Shown: positions 47,919 to 59,600 of the stretch, in pieces | Position numbering within the stretch: position 1 is the stretch's first letter | Layout: each line of letters starts with the position of its first letter | NCBI RefSeq assembly: GCF_018873765.1 | Contig: NC_057922.1 | Coordinates: 18,195,563-18,259,562 of the forward strand | Reading direction: 5' to 3' | DNA length: 64,000 nucleotides | Origin: Telopea speciosissima | Lineage: Eukaryota > Streptophyta > Magnoliopsida > Proteales > Proteaceae | Position numbers and translations under genes: made by a program | The notes under the pieces: generated by a model | Database searches by the model: none | The model's input: only the letters and a program-made list of their open reading frames with translations | What the model was told of the DNA's origin: nothing

Positions 47919-48063
47919 GAGGCTGGATCATGTTATCGTATGAGAACCATTCTCTTACACTTAAAGGCGCACATATGAAATCCGCCCACTCTATTGGATT
48001 CCATCTCTGTGCCCTTAGACATACGAGAATGGTTCTCGTACGATAAACCTGAACTGGACTCTG
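47919..48063. mobile_element. Foldback MITE, TATCGTAYGAGAACCATTCTC arms
   Basis: Left arm 47934-47954 and right arm 48025-48045 are inverted copies with one difference in 21 bases. Weaker inverted similarity extends outward. The interior word TTGGATTCCATCTCTGTG links it to the element at 36899. Confidence 0.65.
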
Positions 48064-49311
48064 TAAAATCTTGTCATTTCATGTGCGTAATGTAATTCAT
48101 TTTCAAATTATTTAGAAAACTTTTTTTTTTTTTTTTTTTTAATCATTGACTTAAAGAACTTTTGAGAATTAGACAAGGGACAATCAAAACTCAAAAGAAG
48201 GTTAGGACTTCTTAGAGCACCCACATAATGAATTTTTTCCTACTGATGTGATATGTAAAGTGATCCCTGTAATTCATTTACCAAGAGGCTTATTAGAGCA
48301 TGACCTAAACTCAAAAAATCCTAGGATAAAAACATCAGGTTTGAAATCTTGTAGAGTAGTAAGGATTTCGAGAGTCCAAATAGCTGTGAATTACCTCAGT
48401 TTTTGCATTGGGTTGGGTGGAGATCTACTGATCTAGGGCATCTATAGAATTTGAATCCTTATATCCATGCTTGAATTCCCAAAACTAATGAGTTGTAACC
48501 TCAGCTACAACTGTATACAACAAGGTTCTTAATCCTGGGATCGGTCAAGGCTGAAACCGATCCAATATGGATATGAATAGGTCAAAACCAGTTCTGATCG
48601 TTCAAAAATGGCAAAAAACTCGATTTTGCTTGGAATCGATCAATATCGGTTAGAGAAATATATTAAAAAAATAGTCATCACGGTTATGACAGCTGTCCTA
48701 ATCCTTAATTTTCTGTTGAGCTTATCTAATCCCTATTTTTGTGTTGAGTACTTGAATTTATCTTTTTTGCATGTTCAACCTCCTCACCCACTTCCGCCAT
48801 TATCTATAAAAACTCCACGTGTAATTCCTAATCAAAACTGGTAAGATCTTTCCCTTTTCTCTTGCTGATTTGAAGCTCTCAAATATCTAGATCACGGGAA
48901 AATCTGAGTTTTAAAACCCTAGATCAGTTTTTACATGGAATGTAGCACCGAAAAAAAAAATTTGTTTGCAGGGAACGAAATATTCTCTTAATTGAGTCCT
49001 CATTAAAAATGGTAAGATCCCTGCGATTTAAAGGCTAGGAAGGAAGAATAACAAAAGAAAAAATAAAATATGAGTTTTAACTTTTGTTGCATTCATCGTG
49101 AATGCACTTGATAATATAAGTAGATTTGCACGATGTCAACTTAAAATTGCATGTGAACATTCCTCATAAGACTCAAATTATTATAGCACACCCCCTATGA
49201 AATGTCTTATATATCCCTCTAGTTTTAGTGTTTTTCTATTATACTCCTCCTTAAAGGCATGAAACTGCACAACGGTATTGGAGGGAACCTTCCCCCTATG
49301 AGGCTATGAGT
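48064..49311. other. Intergenic, no gene seen
   Basis: AT-rich spacer with a T-run at 48121-48140. Short frames at 48248-48436 and 48608-48844 have no recognisable products. Confidence 0.5.
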
Positions 49312-49321
49312 ATATAGACCC

Positions 49322-49498
49322 GAATCGTTATCCCCTCCAATTCGCTGGCCCCTCCAATTCCTTCAATTCCTTACATGGGGGTGGAAATGACCACCCTACC
49401 CCCTACCCGAAAACACTGCCAAAGGTGGGGTCTACTCCCCCCTATTAGAGGAATTGGAGGAATTGGAGGTGCCCGTGAATTGGAAGTGATAATTATTC
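49322..49498. mobile_element. Foldback MITE related to 6697-6910
   Basis: Ends GAATCGTTATCCCCTCC and, reversed, GAATAATTATCACTTCC. The interior contains GAAATGACCACCCTACCCC and inverted CCTCCAATTCCTTCAATTCC, which correspond to the element at 6697. Flanks ATATAGACCC (49312-49321) and ATATAGACTC (49499-49508) form a 10-bp duplication with one mismatch. Confidence 0.72.
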
Positions 49499-49564
49499 AT
49501 ATAGACTCCAATAAAGTTTCTTTTTTTAATATTTTGTGAGCAATTGAAGTGGTTGATGTAACGA

Positions 49565-49682
49565 GGATGAGTTTCTAGCACAACGGTGGCAACTAGTTAG
49601 TGGAGGTCTAGCCTAAGTCCAAGGAGAGGTTGTGTGTTCGACCCTCCTATCCCTACAATATCTAAGGGTTCATTTTTTTGTC
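49565..49682 (+). mobile_element. tRNA-derived SINE remnant
   Basis: GATGAGTTTCTAGC leads into a box-A-like TAGCACAACGGTGG (49577-49590), then a box B GTGTGTTCGACCC (49632-49644) and CTCCTATCCC with a T-rich end. It has the same head as the copy at 42550. No clear target duplication. Confidence 0.55.
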
Positions 49683-51850
49683 AGATAAAAATGAGATAGG
49701 CAAAAAGGGATGGAAAAAGTGTACTATTTCCTCACAAAATACCAAGGATGTATGTATTTGGATACATGGGATGCGAAATTTTCAGACAAGTTCATTTAAA
49801 GCATTTATTCTTGTTTGGTGAGGTGGCACCCATCTGTTTCTCCATTCACTTTCAAAGTCCTACCAATTAACCAAAATTGGATTGGTAGACCTTTGGTACT
49901 ATTCATAAAAAAAAATTATTTTTGAGCCTATCTCTCACCTGTTCCTATCTCATTTCTTTTTCATGAAATCTCACCCCATGTCCATTTCAATTCTCTTTCC
50001 CACTAAATCCCTCCCCACTACAAAATGCATATTCTATTATTTCTTTTCCTTTTGTTTCCTTGTCAATCCGGTCCTACCTTCACAAGTTTCTCAACCCTCT
50101 CAATCCAGCAAACAAAAGGGGCTTAAACCCTTAAAGTAATACTAGTAGGTAGTAGTAGTGTAGTAATATGCGGGTCCATTGGACCCTCTACTGGGCTCTT
50201 ATGGGTCTTTGTTTTCCCCTCCTTGAGCGTCCTTTCAGATAAAGCTTACATTACTACCATTAGTAGAGTAGCTGGGGAAAAGAGCGAAAATGGCATAAGT
50301 TACTTTAGGATAGCTGGTGTAATCCATAAGACAAAACAGGAAAGCAAACCTACCCCTAGTTCTTTTTAAGGAGTGGTTGGAGTATTCCATGTTTGGACTT
50401 TGGAAGTCTAATTTAAAGTTCATAGATTAAGCCACACCGACAATGAGATTAAAAAAAAAAAACCAAAAAGAAAATAAATTTAGTACGGCAATTAGTAGTT
50501 CTGAACCTCTTTTTGCACATAGTGGATCGTATCAAAGGGGTGTCTATCTTAACAAGTCCTCGTTCTTCTCTGCGTCACTGACTTAACTGTTACAGTAACT
50601 TACGTCTAATAGCTGACACTTGTGCTTTTGTTGACTCATGTCCTTTACCTTTTTAAGTTATAAAATTTTCTCTTTTATCATCAAAAAAAATTAAATTTAG
50701 TAGGGCAATTGTGGGCAATAAGTTAGAATCAATGCTTGATGCAAATTTGGAAATTTATATTGGATATATAGGTGGAAATTGTTTTGTATGTCCCATTACC
50801 ATTTTAAGCCACATGGACAAATGATGTGGTAATTTTGATAGCTAGACTGAGAGAATATAGTATAGATAGCTATGTTAGATTTTATATTCAAATCTAATCA
50901 AATCTCTCGAGTCTATTCATGCACATCTATAGTACCCTGCTACCATTCACTCTTTAATAATTCTAAATTTTTGAAAACTCTTATTTTGTCAACACAAAAA
51001 CTCAACTCCGTTTGGATTGAAAACTTGACGTGATTTGAAAGCCTAGATAGAGATTAAAATGAAATTTATTTTATTATAGACAATTATTTATTAATAATTT
51101 TTATAAATATCCATTTCATTCTTATAATGCAATTTCACTTACAATTGTTGTTTGTTGGTATATGTATGTATTTATACCCTTTCAGAGAAAATTTATAAAA
51201 TAAAAAAACAAATATTAATCAATTACATACATGCACAATTTGATATTTAAGCACGAAATGGGGTGTAAAGGGAGCGAAATTTAGTTGAATTACATTTCAT
51301 CCTTCTTAATCTAAATTATTGGTTACAAATGGATAGGTGTGGGTGGTATATGCATATCATGCACATGTAAGCATGTCCTCTATTTACCCCCCCCCCCCCA
51401 AAAAAAAAAGCATGTCCCCTTATGACTAATGATACGTTATTGAATTTTATTAATTGAAAATATAAAAACTGTTACTTATGAGACACCAAGTTGGGTTTTC
51501 AAACTATTATTAACTATAAGAAAGCATTTTGTTTATGAAATATTTAATATATGAGAATTTACTATATGGGAAAAGGTTGGTTGACCGCCATGTACTGTAA
51601 GCTAGTGTCTATCTCTTTCTTCCCCTTTGGAAATGACTACACGATCCTCCTGTATGATACTCCATCCTATACTCTAATTGGTGTCACAAGTTAATTTATC
51701 GCACACGGACGATTTGCCTATCCCTCTCTCTTACTCTATTTATATATAAAATAAGAAATTCATCATGATGTAAGCCACCTAATAAATTCTTTTTGTTTTA
51801 ACGCAACCCCCTTTTTAACACACATTACAAAGGGAACATTTTGAAACTTT
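49683..51850. other. Intergenic, no gene seen
   Basis: AT-rich spacer with occasional homopolymers. The frame at 50235-50423 is unconvincing. A tiny tail insertion at 51379-51407 is listed separately. Confidence 0.5.
51379..51407 (+). mobile_element. Minimal retroposon tail (TTTACC, C-run, A-run) with TSD
   Basis: TCTATTTACC followed by a C-run of about 13 and an A-run lies between AAGCATGTCC at 51369-51378 and AAGCATGTCC at 51408-51417. The exact 10-bp direct repeat around a poly-A-ended insert of about 29 nt indicates a severely 5'-truncated retroposon. The tail wording resembles the SINE at 4321 (ATTACC plus A run). Confidence 0.5.
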
Positions 51851-51857
51851 CCAACTA

Positions 51858-52055
51858 GGAGGAGCATTCTCTGTGGGGGGAGTGTGGCCCATATGCGTAC
51901 ACTGGGGACAAAGAGAGTGTGAGCGGAAGCATCATGGGTGGTGGGACTTTCGCCTTTTATGGGGAGGGTGGGACGGTCATTTCGTGCCCTCCCCCCACAT
52001 TTTTTTTGGGCATGGGTGGTACACTCCCTCACAAAGAATTTTTCTCCTTTTAACT
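51858..52055. mobile_element. Foldback MITE-like repeat
   Basis: Left AGGAGCATTCTCTGTGGGGG with GAGTGTGGCCCATATGC partly mirrors the reversed right end AGGAGAAAAATTCTTTGTG with GAGTGTACCACCCATGCC. The interior has GGACGGTCATTTC, as in the 7144 duplication. The overlapping open frames on both strands are shadows of this repeat. Confidence 0.5.
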
Positions 52056-52643
52056 ATTACAAATGGGAGTGTCTGATTCTGAATGACACCTCTATAGGTG
52101 TACTTAGAACTTGACTACTCCTTCTAATTACCTTTTGTCTTATTTCCAAAAGTTGTTTAAGATAGAAGTATAAAAGGGATTTCAAAATAACTTGTGACAT
52201 ATTATTATGTCATTGTCAAAAGGTGTTATTGTCATGCACATTTTTTTCGGGTATGCATATAAAATGAATCTATTATCTTCATTAGAAAAAATATTTATCA
52301 TACTAAAAATGTAAAAAAATAAAATTACAAATTATTATTTTTTGTAGAAAATTTAAAAATTATTTTAACATCATGAAATTTGTCAATTGTTAAGGATAAG
52401 GATCCATTGCCATTTCAAATACTCAATTTGATTTGAATTAGTCAATTGTAACTAATTAGGTTTATCCCATTACATGCCGACTCCATTGAAATTAGCACTT
52501 CAATAAGTGGAAACTAATCATGGATTTTTTCTTTGCAACCATCAAAGTCGTATATCCCCCATTTTTATTAACCTCCAATGACATCAATTTGATGTTTGTA
52601 ATACTGGAGTTATTCCCCCCCACCCCCAAAACAAAAAACCAAC

Positions 52644-52683
<40 letters not shown>

Positions 52684-53764
52684 GTAATTTAATAATATTA
52701 AATAAAGAAATAATCTGAATTTATTTACCATGTAATTGATTAATTCTATGAATATTTTAAGAAAATCATTAAAAAACGAGTAGCATAGGGTATAAAAAAG
52801 ATTCTTTGAGCTACCGGAGCATGGTACACTAGCACCCTCAATGTTTGCTCTCTTCTTCACATTAAATAATTTCACTACCCTCCAATGTTTGATGTCATTT
52901 TGTTACACTTCCTTGATGCGCTCCCTATATGACTCACTCAGAGAATCCTCTACCTTTAGGATAATACAACACAACCATTGACATTAGAATTGCTTTTTAA
53001 GAATCGTTTAGATGCACACGTAAACAAAATAAAAAAATTAGTTTTCTATATCCATATGTCTTTGAGTAGAGGATAATTGTCATATGGTTCCATATGTTCA
53101 CCACGTCACATTCTCTCTCTATAATTTTTTATTTTTTGGCACGACTCGCTAATATCTCCTCAAGCTGGTAGTTTAGACTTCAGAGTGATTACATCATTTT
53201 TTGGGTCAAATCATAAAACCTCATTTTTTTTGTTAAAGAGAAAAGTTTCTCTTCACCAAATGGTGGTGAAGAGAATCGAAGGTCATCATTTTTTCCTTTT
53301 TGCCTTTTCATTCCCAAAAGCCCTGTCCAACCGCAATACATGCATAGGATCTTTCCATTTTCCCAGTGTAAGAATTCCTCCCGCACCTAGTGTCTCATCC
53401 AACTAAGGTGGTGCCTGCTTTGCATCCGTGAAATGCATTCTGGGACAATTTTGCATTATGAGATGATAATTAAAATGTAGTCTTTAAGATTAAAATCGTT
53501 CGTAAAATTTAAAGAATATGTATCAAGAATGCATACCAAATGCAGTCTAAAGGTATGAAATACAACCTGCTCGTAGTTGGTCCTATTACTCTTAGATTGC
53601 CATCCAACCACAATAAAAACATGGAATCTCTTGAAACGAAACATCTTTTTTAAATATATCACTTCAGATTTTATGTGGTTTTATTTTTTTGGATGCTATA
53701 GACTTTATATGGTTGAACCGAGTGGAAGTGTTTGATTGGATGTAATAAGGTCCATTCTTTAGGA
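52056..53764. other. Intergenic, no gene seen
   Basis: AT-rich spacer containing a long A-run (about 52645-52680) after a C-rich stretch. No coding support. The frame at 53185-53406 overlaps low-complexity sequence. Confidence 0.5.
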
Positions 53765-53773
53765 TAAATATCT

Positions 53774-55606
53774 GGGAAATTTTCGGCGCCACCCCCTCTG
53801 TTGGACCGTTATCTTAATGTCACACCTCTAAGGTCTAAAATTTCAATTCTGACCCAAAAACTAACGGGGTTAACTGTGTGTAAGTTCAATGACTAATATA
53901 CCCTTTACAAGACCCCGCCCGTCCCTGGGCTCCTCCGCCGCTGCTGCCATTCCCACCCAACAAATCCAACACCATCGCTGCTGCAAACGCATACCCAATC
54001 CCAGGGAAGAACCATGGCTGAAACAATGGGGCTCGATGATGTGGAGCTGAAACAATGGAGGTCAGTCCACTCTGAGCCAGGGAAAAGGGGAAAATACCAT
54101 GGCTGCATCACCTCTTCCATCTCCGGTAAGGTTGGATTCCCCCCCGGATGCCTTTCCTCTCTCTCTGATTTTCTTCTCTGATCTGTGGGCGGGGGCCAGT
54201 TGGCATCGACAGCCGGAATCTCAAATCGCTGCAACGATGCCTGGCGGCGATGATGCCTATGCTCATCTCCTTCCCATCGATAATGCCGATGACCTCCCGG
54301 ATGGGTGCCTGTCCTACATCTTCAAGTCTCTGGGTTCCCTAGATCTCGAAAGCTGCTCTCTCGTCTGCCGCCGTTGGCTCCGTGTAGAGAGTCAGTGTCG
54401 ACATCGCCTCTTCCTCAAGGCTGAATCCAATCTCCTCACCAGCATCACTTCTCTCTTCACTCACTACGACGCCGTCACCACACTCGCCCTCAAATGTGTT
54501 CGCAAAAGCATACCCATCCACATCAGCGACGACGCTCTTGTCCTCTTCTCTCTCCACTGCCGTAACCTCACTACCCTCAAGCTCCATTCTTGCCGCAAGT
54601 TAACCGATGTAGGCATGGCCGCTGTCACCGTCAATTGCAAGGGATTGAAGAAGCACTATTGTAATTCCTGCAAATTTGGTGCCAAGGGCATGAACGCTGT
54701 CATCGATCACTCTTCTTCCCTCGAAGAGCTCTCCGTCGTGAGTCTTGGCAAGCTCTATTGTAATTCCTCCATTGGTAAGTTCTTCTCCTGATTTTTCCCT
54801 TTCTCTTCTTTATTCTTCTGCTGTTTCCTGTGTTTTTTTTTGGCTTAATGTCTGCATTTTCTGTTTTTTTGGCTGTAAAATCAATCTGATGGTAGATGCC
54901 TCTTCTTTCAGCTGCAAGAGCTCAGAGATCTGTGTTGAAAAAATTCTTGATGGCTTTGTTCCGCAGGCACAAATGGAGAGAAGTAGGGTCTGAGAAAAAA
55001 ACAAGAAAGTTCAGTGGGAGATGGGTTCGGTTAAGGTCGAGTAAAGCTATAGGTAAATCCAGTGGTGGCTATGGTGGTTTCAATCGGTGGGTTTTGGATG
55101 TAGAAGAAAAGATAATAATAAAAAAAAAAAAAAATTAGAAAACCAGAAGAAGAAAAAGAAGAAAAAGAAGAAACAGAAGATATAGAAGAAGAAGTCGTAG
55201 GGTCTAGTTCTTCCTCGGCTCTGTGAAGGTCCAGCGATGGTGTCTCAGCTTCTTTGTCTCCCCAAAACCCTTTTGCCATTTTTCTTTTGTTTTTGAAATC
55301 TCTCTCTCAGTTGCAGAGAGGTGAGAGGTGACTAAATGAGCGTCTGCAAGGGTGGAGAGGTGAGAGATGGCAGCGGTGACCTAACTGCCCAGTGGCAGAG
55401 ATGGGGAGTGAAGAAGAAGATTAGGTTCAGTCGTTTTAAGGGGAAGGGCAAAATAGTCTTTAACAAAAATCTAACCTGCTGACATCACTAATTAACAGAA
55501 TAAATACTAATCCCGTTAATTTTTGGGTCAAAATTGATATTTTGGTGCTTAGTGGTGTGGCATTAATATAACGGTACAATAGAGGGGGTGTCGCTGAAAA
55601 TTTCCC
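53774..55606. mobile_element. Pack-MULE, 1,833 bp, exact 9-bp TSD
   Basis: TIRs of about 100 bp open GGGAAATTTTCGGCGCCACC at the left and, reversed, GGGAAATTTTCAGCGACACC at the right, continuing through CCCTCTRTTG, ACCGTTAT, TGACCCAAAAA and TTAACGGG. The exact 9-bp repeat TAAATATCT flanks both ends (53765-53773 and 55607-55615). There is no transposase. The interior carries a captured F-box/LRR fragment on the plus strand and possibly other pieces on the minus strand. The TSD length and long TIRs place it in the Mutator superfamily; gene cargo makes it a Pack-MULE. Confidence 0.92.
54099..55138 (+). CDS. Captured F-box/LRR (VFB/SKIP2-like) fragment in chimeric ORF
   Basis: The frame 54099-54791 contains an F-box (DLPDGCLSYIFKSLGSLDLE then SCSLVCRRWLRVESQCRHRL) and early leucine-rich repeats (HCRNLTTLKLHSCRKLTDVG; CNSCKFGAKGMNAVIDHSSS; LEELSVVSLG). 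These are close to Arabidopsis VFB/SKIP2 F-box proteins, SCF ubiquitin-ligase receptors. The parent family is much longer; most LRRs are missing. A gtaagt donor after 54774 and a TTCTTTCAG acceptor at 54911 would join, in frame, to 54912-55138, a basic stretch unlike any F-box protein (about 300 residues in total). All lies within the Pack-MULE. It is either an expressed chimera or a decaying fragment; the long open frame favours recent capture. Confidence 0.7.
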
Positions 55607-55648
55607 TAAATATCTTAACAAATAATTGGAAAAAGCCAGATTTTATCT

Positions 55649-55750
55649 CGCCACTCTTGGAAGGTGGGACCCACTGCAAAACACGAACCAAATATCGCCA
55701 TTCTTGGAAGGTGGGACCCACTGCCCCACCGCAAAACACGAACCAAATAA
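55649..55750. repeat. Tandem repeat of about 48 bp upstream of Fd-GOGAT
   Basis: CTTGGAAGGTGGGACCCACT and GCAAAACACGAACCAAATA occur twice in a row, the second copy with an insert CCCCACC. It lies about 0.9 kb before the glutamate synthase ATG, just outside the Pack-MULE. Confidence 0.8.
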
Positions 55751-56620
55751 ACCCTACATTGACCATCTTGATTTTGTTGGATGAAATCCTCTTTCTATAA
55801 CAGTGTAACGGGTAACGACCTCAAGTAGAAAAGCCAAGGTGGTGCCAAACACGTTGGTACCGTCTCACCAGTTTAAAGCTGCGCTGCATATTATTGTCCA
55901 GGTACCAAACAATCCTTCATGTATATTAAAATCTAACCCTTGACTGCCTTGGTCGACGAAGTGATTTGCATCGAACGGTCATGATTCACAGGGAACACGA
56001 AAGGATTTAACAGAGCAGAAACACTTTGTGACTTTCTCAATCTCAGATTCTTTTTTTTTTCTCCGTATAGTCTTTTTCAGATTCCCACTTCATGCGATCT
56101 GAAAACAAAGATTTCGTTCCTTTCGCAATGTCAATTGTCAGCGGTGGCCAAGGCCTTCCATTCTCACCGGGAACCGGTTGACGTAAGTGACATCAGCGTA
56201 AAAAATGCGTCAGTAAACCGGCTCGTGTCAAAATTACGAAAATCGCGCTCTCCCATTTTCTTGGTCTCTCTCGCTCATTGATCTAACACTCCTTCAAAGT
56301 TGAAATACCACCACCCTCATTCTTAAGTGAACTCCGGCATTCTTCACCGTAGATCATTACGAAATAAGAGATCAACGGTGTCAGATGTTGGAGCTCTTTA
56401 AAACTGTACACAAGAAATACACCAAAATGGAGCATTGTCTGTTCTGTAGACCACCACTACGGGAACGAGGTAGACGCGAGAGGAGGCGGGTGGTTCCGGG
56501 ACTCCCTCTTTTATCTTCACATCCATTTGTGCTTTCTTCTCCACACGATCATCTCCCGCTCTTCCTCTTAGTCTATTTCTTCTTCTTCTATTCTCTCTGG
56601 GTTTCCTTTGTTGATCAACC
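55751..56620 (+). promoter_or_regulatory. Fd-GOGAT upstream region and 5' leader
   Basis: The region becomes pyrimidine-rich close to the ATG (TTCTTCTTCTATTCTCTCTG at about 56578), typical of a plant leader. No clear TATA box was fixed. Several ATGs at 56385-56430 lie upstream and could be in or outside the transcript. Promoter elements are not assigned. Confidence 0.4.
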
Positions 56621-59600
56621 ATGGCTCTTCAGTCCATGGTTCCTCTGTCACAGCTTCTCTATTCCAATGGCCTCGCAGCCGGTGTTTCGCCTTCACCAGT
56701 GAAGGCAAGTCCAGTTTTCGCGGCACAAAGAGGACTTTTGTTCGCAGATTTCGCATGTCTGTGTTGTAAATCGAAGCGGACGAGACGGAGAATCGGAGGG
56801 GTCCGGAAAGGTCAGGGATCGTTACCGAGGAGCTGGTCGTCGGTGAAAGCAGTTCTTGACGTGGAACGCATCGACGTTGTTCCGAAGGATTCTATTGATC
56901 TCATTCGACATAACGAAACGAAGGTATGTAGCTTTTTGTTATCTGAATCGAGTTAGAGCTTGCATGAATTCTGTCTGTCTTCGGCATTCGTTACCTTGTT
57001 AATTGATTTTCGGCGTATAATGTGTTGGTGTTAGTGGAAGTTAAATCCCCAGTAGGTCGTATAGTTATTTTGGTTTTTGGATTTAGGCATTGATGATTGT
57101 GGTAATTCGAGTTTAGCGACTCTGTTGATTTGGAATTAGTGATCGAAGGTTAATAGTGTCAAGAGCCCTATATGAATTTGAAGAAGTCCTGGTGCAACAA
57201 TTTAATCACTAACAATGCTGCTGTAATGTTTAGAGTGAAGCAGATGGTGGAAATTGTTACGAAATAATAAGGTCACGGTGATTGAAAATGGATACGTGAG
57301 GTATTAAATACTTGGTGGGATGGCTTATGTAAGGGAGCCTGTAAAGTAGCATATATGGGATTTTCACGAAGTCTGTGTTGAGTAATCATAGGAATAGAAG
57401 ACAATGTGTTGGTTTATTTTATTTTTAGTTTTCCTTCTTTTCTGTAGGTGAGGTGGTCAGTAGGTAGTTCGTTAGTGTTAGAGCTCAAGGGTCTCCAGAA
57501 ATGATTTGGTCCCTGATCCAGGATATGACTCTCTCAGACTTCACCAGCAAAGCATTGGCATCTTCTTTATAGCACGGCAGCGCTTCCATTAAACATGGAG
57601 AAATATATAATTTCTAGATGATGAATAAAATTTTCTGGTCTACTACCGATATTATCTCCTACCTGCTATAATAGTTATAGCAACTCATATTGTTGATTCT
57701 TAATGTTAGTGGGTTGATCATCTTGTAACTCTTTACCTTTTTATTCCCTTATGTTTACCAATGGATAACCTTAATGCTTAAAAAGGTTATCCTCATCCCC
57801 TTGCTTGTATGGTTACACTGGTTCGCGTACTTTTCTTCCATCAAGTAACTTTAAGATGTATCCTGGAAACCTCAGAGTTCCATCTTTTTAATGAATGTAA
57901 TATTACAAGAGAGCTAAAAGAGAATATTATTTAGAAAATCCGAAAGATGAGGGTTGAGGGTGAGCAGAGATGTAAAGGCATGGGTACATGTAGGAATTTG
58001 AGCTTCCTTCATGCAATTGCGATTGAGATCTTTAAACATGAAGGATGACTTTGTAATCACAATATTAGCCTACAATTCCGACATGTTTCATTTTTGAAGA
58101 TAATAAATATTTTCCGTGTTTGGGTTAGATGCTCTAGCAAACTTGGGTACCCCGAGATCTCTGGTACTCCCTTCCTCACCTTCTCTGTACTACATGCTTA
58201 GATGTCATATTCTCTTTCCCTAGAGACATAGGTGTAGTACAACACAGGAAGATCCAGAGCATGATTTTGCATGTATCTTTGCATCGCATGAATGGTTCCA
58301 ATTTTCAGTTGATCTTCAATATCACATTCTATGATGAAGAACCTTACAGTATTCATTAAGTGTCCTGCAGATCCCTATCATGTGGATTCTGTCCCCCCCC
58401 CTTTTTCTTCATTGTCTTACTCTTATACCTCGCTGGCCTATGGGGATGGGTCTAATCAGGTAATATTGACAATATTTAGCCATTTCATTTTCCTGAGCAT
58501 TTAAATGACAAGCGATTCACAAGGGTCATTAACAGAGAGCCATTACAATTCACAATGGGCCCTTTTTGGCTGACTTGAATAATTTTAGCATTTTTAAGGT
58601 GTATTATGGTGAATTCTGTCCATTTCGTTTGTTTTGGTATTGTGCACTATGCTGGAGAACTAAAGTATGCTATTACCAATTTGTGACTTTGATATGGTAC
58701 TCTTATCAGGTTTCAAACTTGGAAGATATTATATCAGAGAGAGGAGCTTGTGGAGTTGGATTCATTGCAAACTTAGAAAACAAAGCATCATATGAGATTG
58801 TGAAGGATGCTCTTACAGCCCTTGGCTGCATGGAACATCGTGGTGGATGTGGGGCAGATAATGACTCTGGCGATGGTGCTGGACTGATGACTTCGATTCC
58901 TTGGGATCTGTTCAACAATTGGGCCAATACACAAGGGGTTGTTTCTTTTGATAAGTTACGCACTGGTGTGGGAATGATATTTCTTCCCAAGGATGAAAAC
59001 TCTATGAAAGCAGCCAAAAAAGGTAATTCTTCAAAGAAGTTCGAATAATATCATGTTCATATATCTTTAAGTTTTACCATGAGAACATTTTACCTATATT
59101 AAATATCATTAGGATTTGTATAGTTTGTTTCCTATACAATACAATGAAACTGGTAGCTATAACTTTGACCTCTAGAGTTTGATTGAAACAGATTCATGCA
59201 TCTCATGATTGGACTACATGGTTGAAGTGTAGAAGTACATTTTTTTTAGAAAATCAGTTACATATTGCACAAGCTTCTTACGCTTCTCGTATGATCAATT
59301 CTTCTTGGTGTTCTGTCCTCTTTTAGATCATGATGAATTCCGTTTGATTACATATTTCCTAATTTTTAATGTCTATTTTTGCATATAAGTTTCTCTTTCC
59401 ATGGATCAGCTTGCTCAAAGTTATTCCATTAGCCTATTGGTTGAATGTATTTTTGATAACCAATGCAGTAATGATGTTTCTTTTTCTTTTGAAAAAACTT
59501 GAGAGTAATTTCCTTGAACATTTCCGCAGTTATTGCAAATATCTTTAAAGAAGAAGGTCTTGAGGTACTTGGATGGCGACCTGTTCCTGTTAATATGTCT

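Noticed and set aside
51763-52076. Overlapping ORFs on both strands near 51.9 kb
   Set aside because: They are shadows of a foldback repeat; no protein motif is recognisable.
53905-54060. Minus-strand frame in the Pack-MULE resembling a membrane segment (GIGYAFAAAMVLDLLGG)
   Set aside because: Suggestive of a second captured gene, but too short to name and not kept as a feature.
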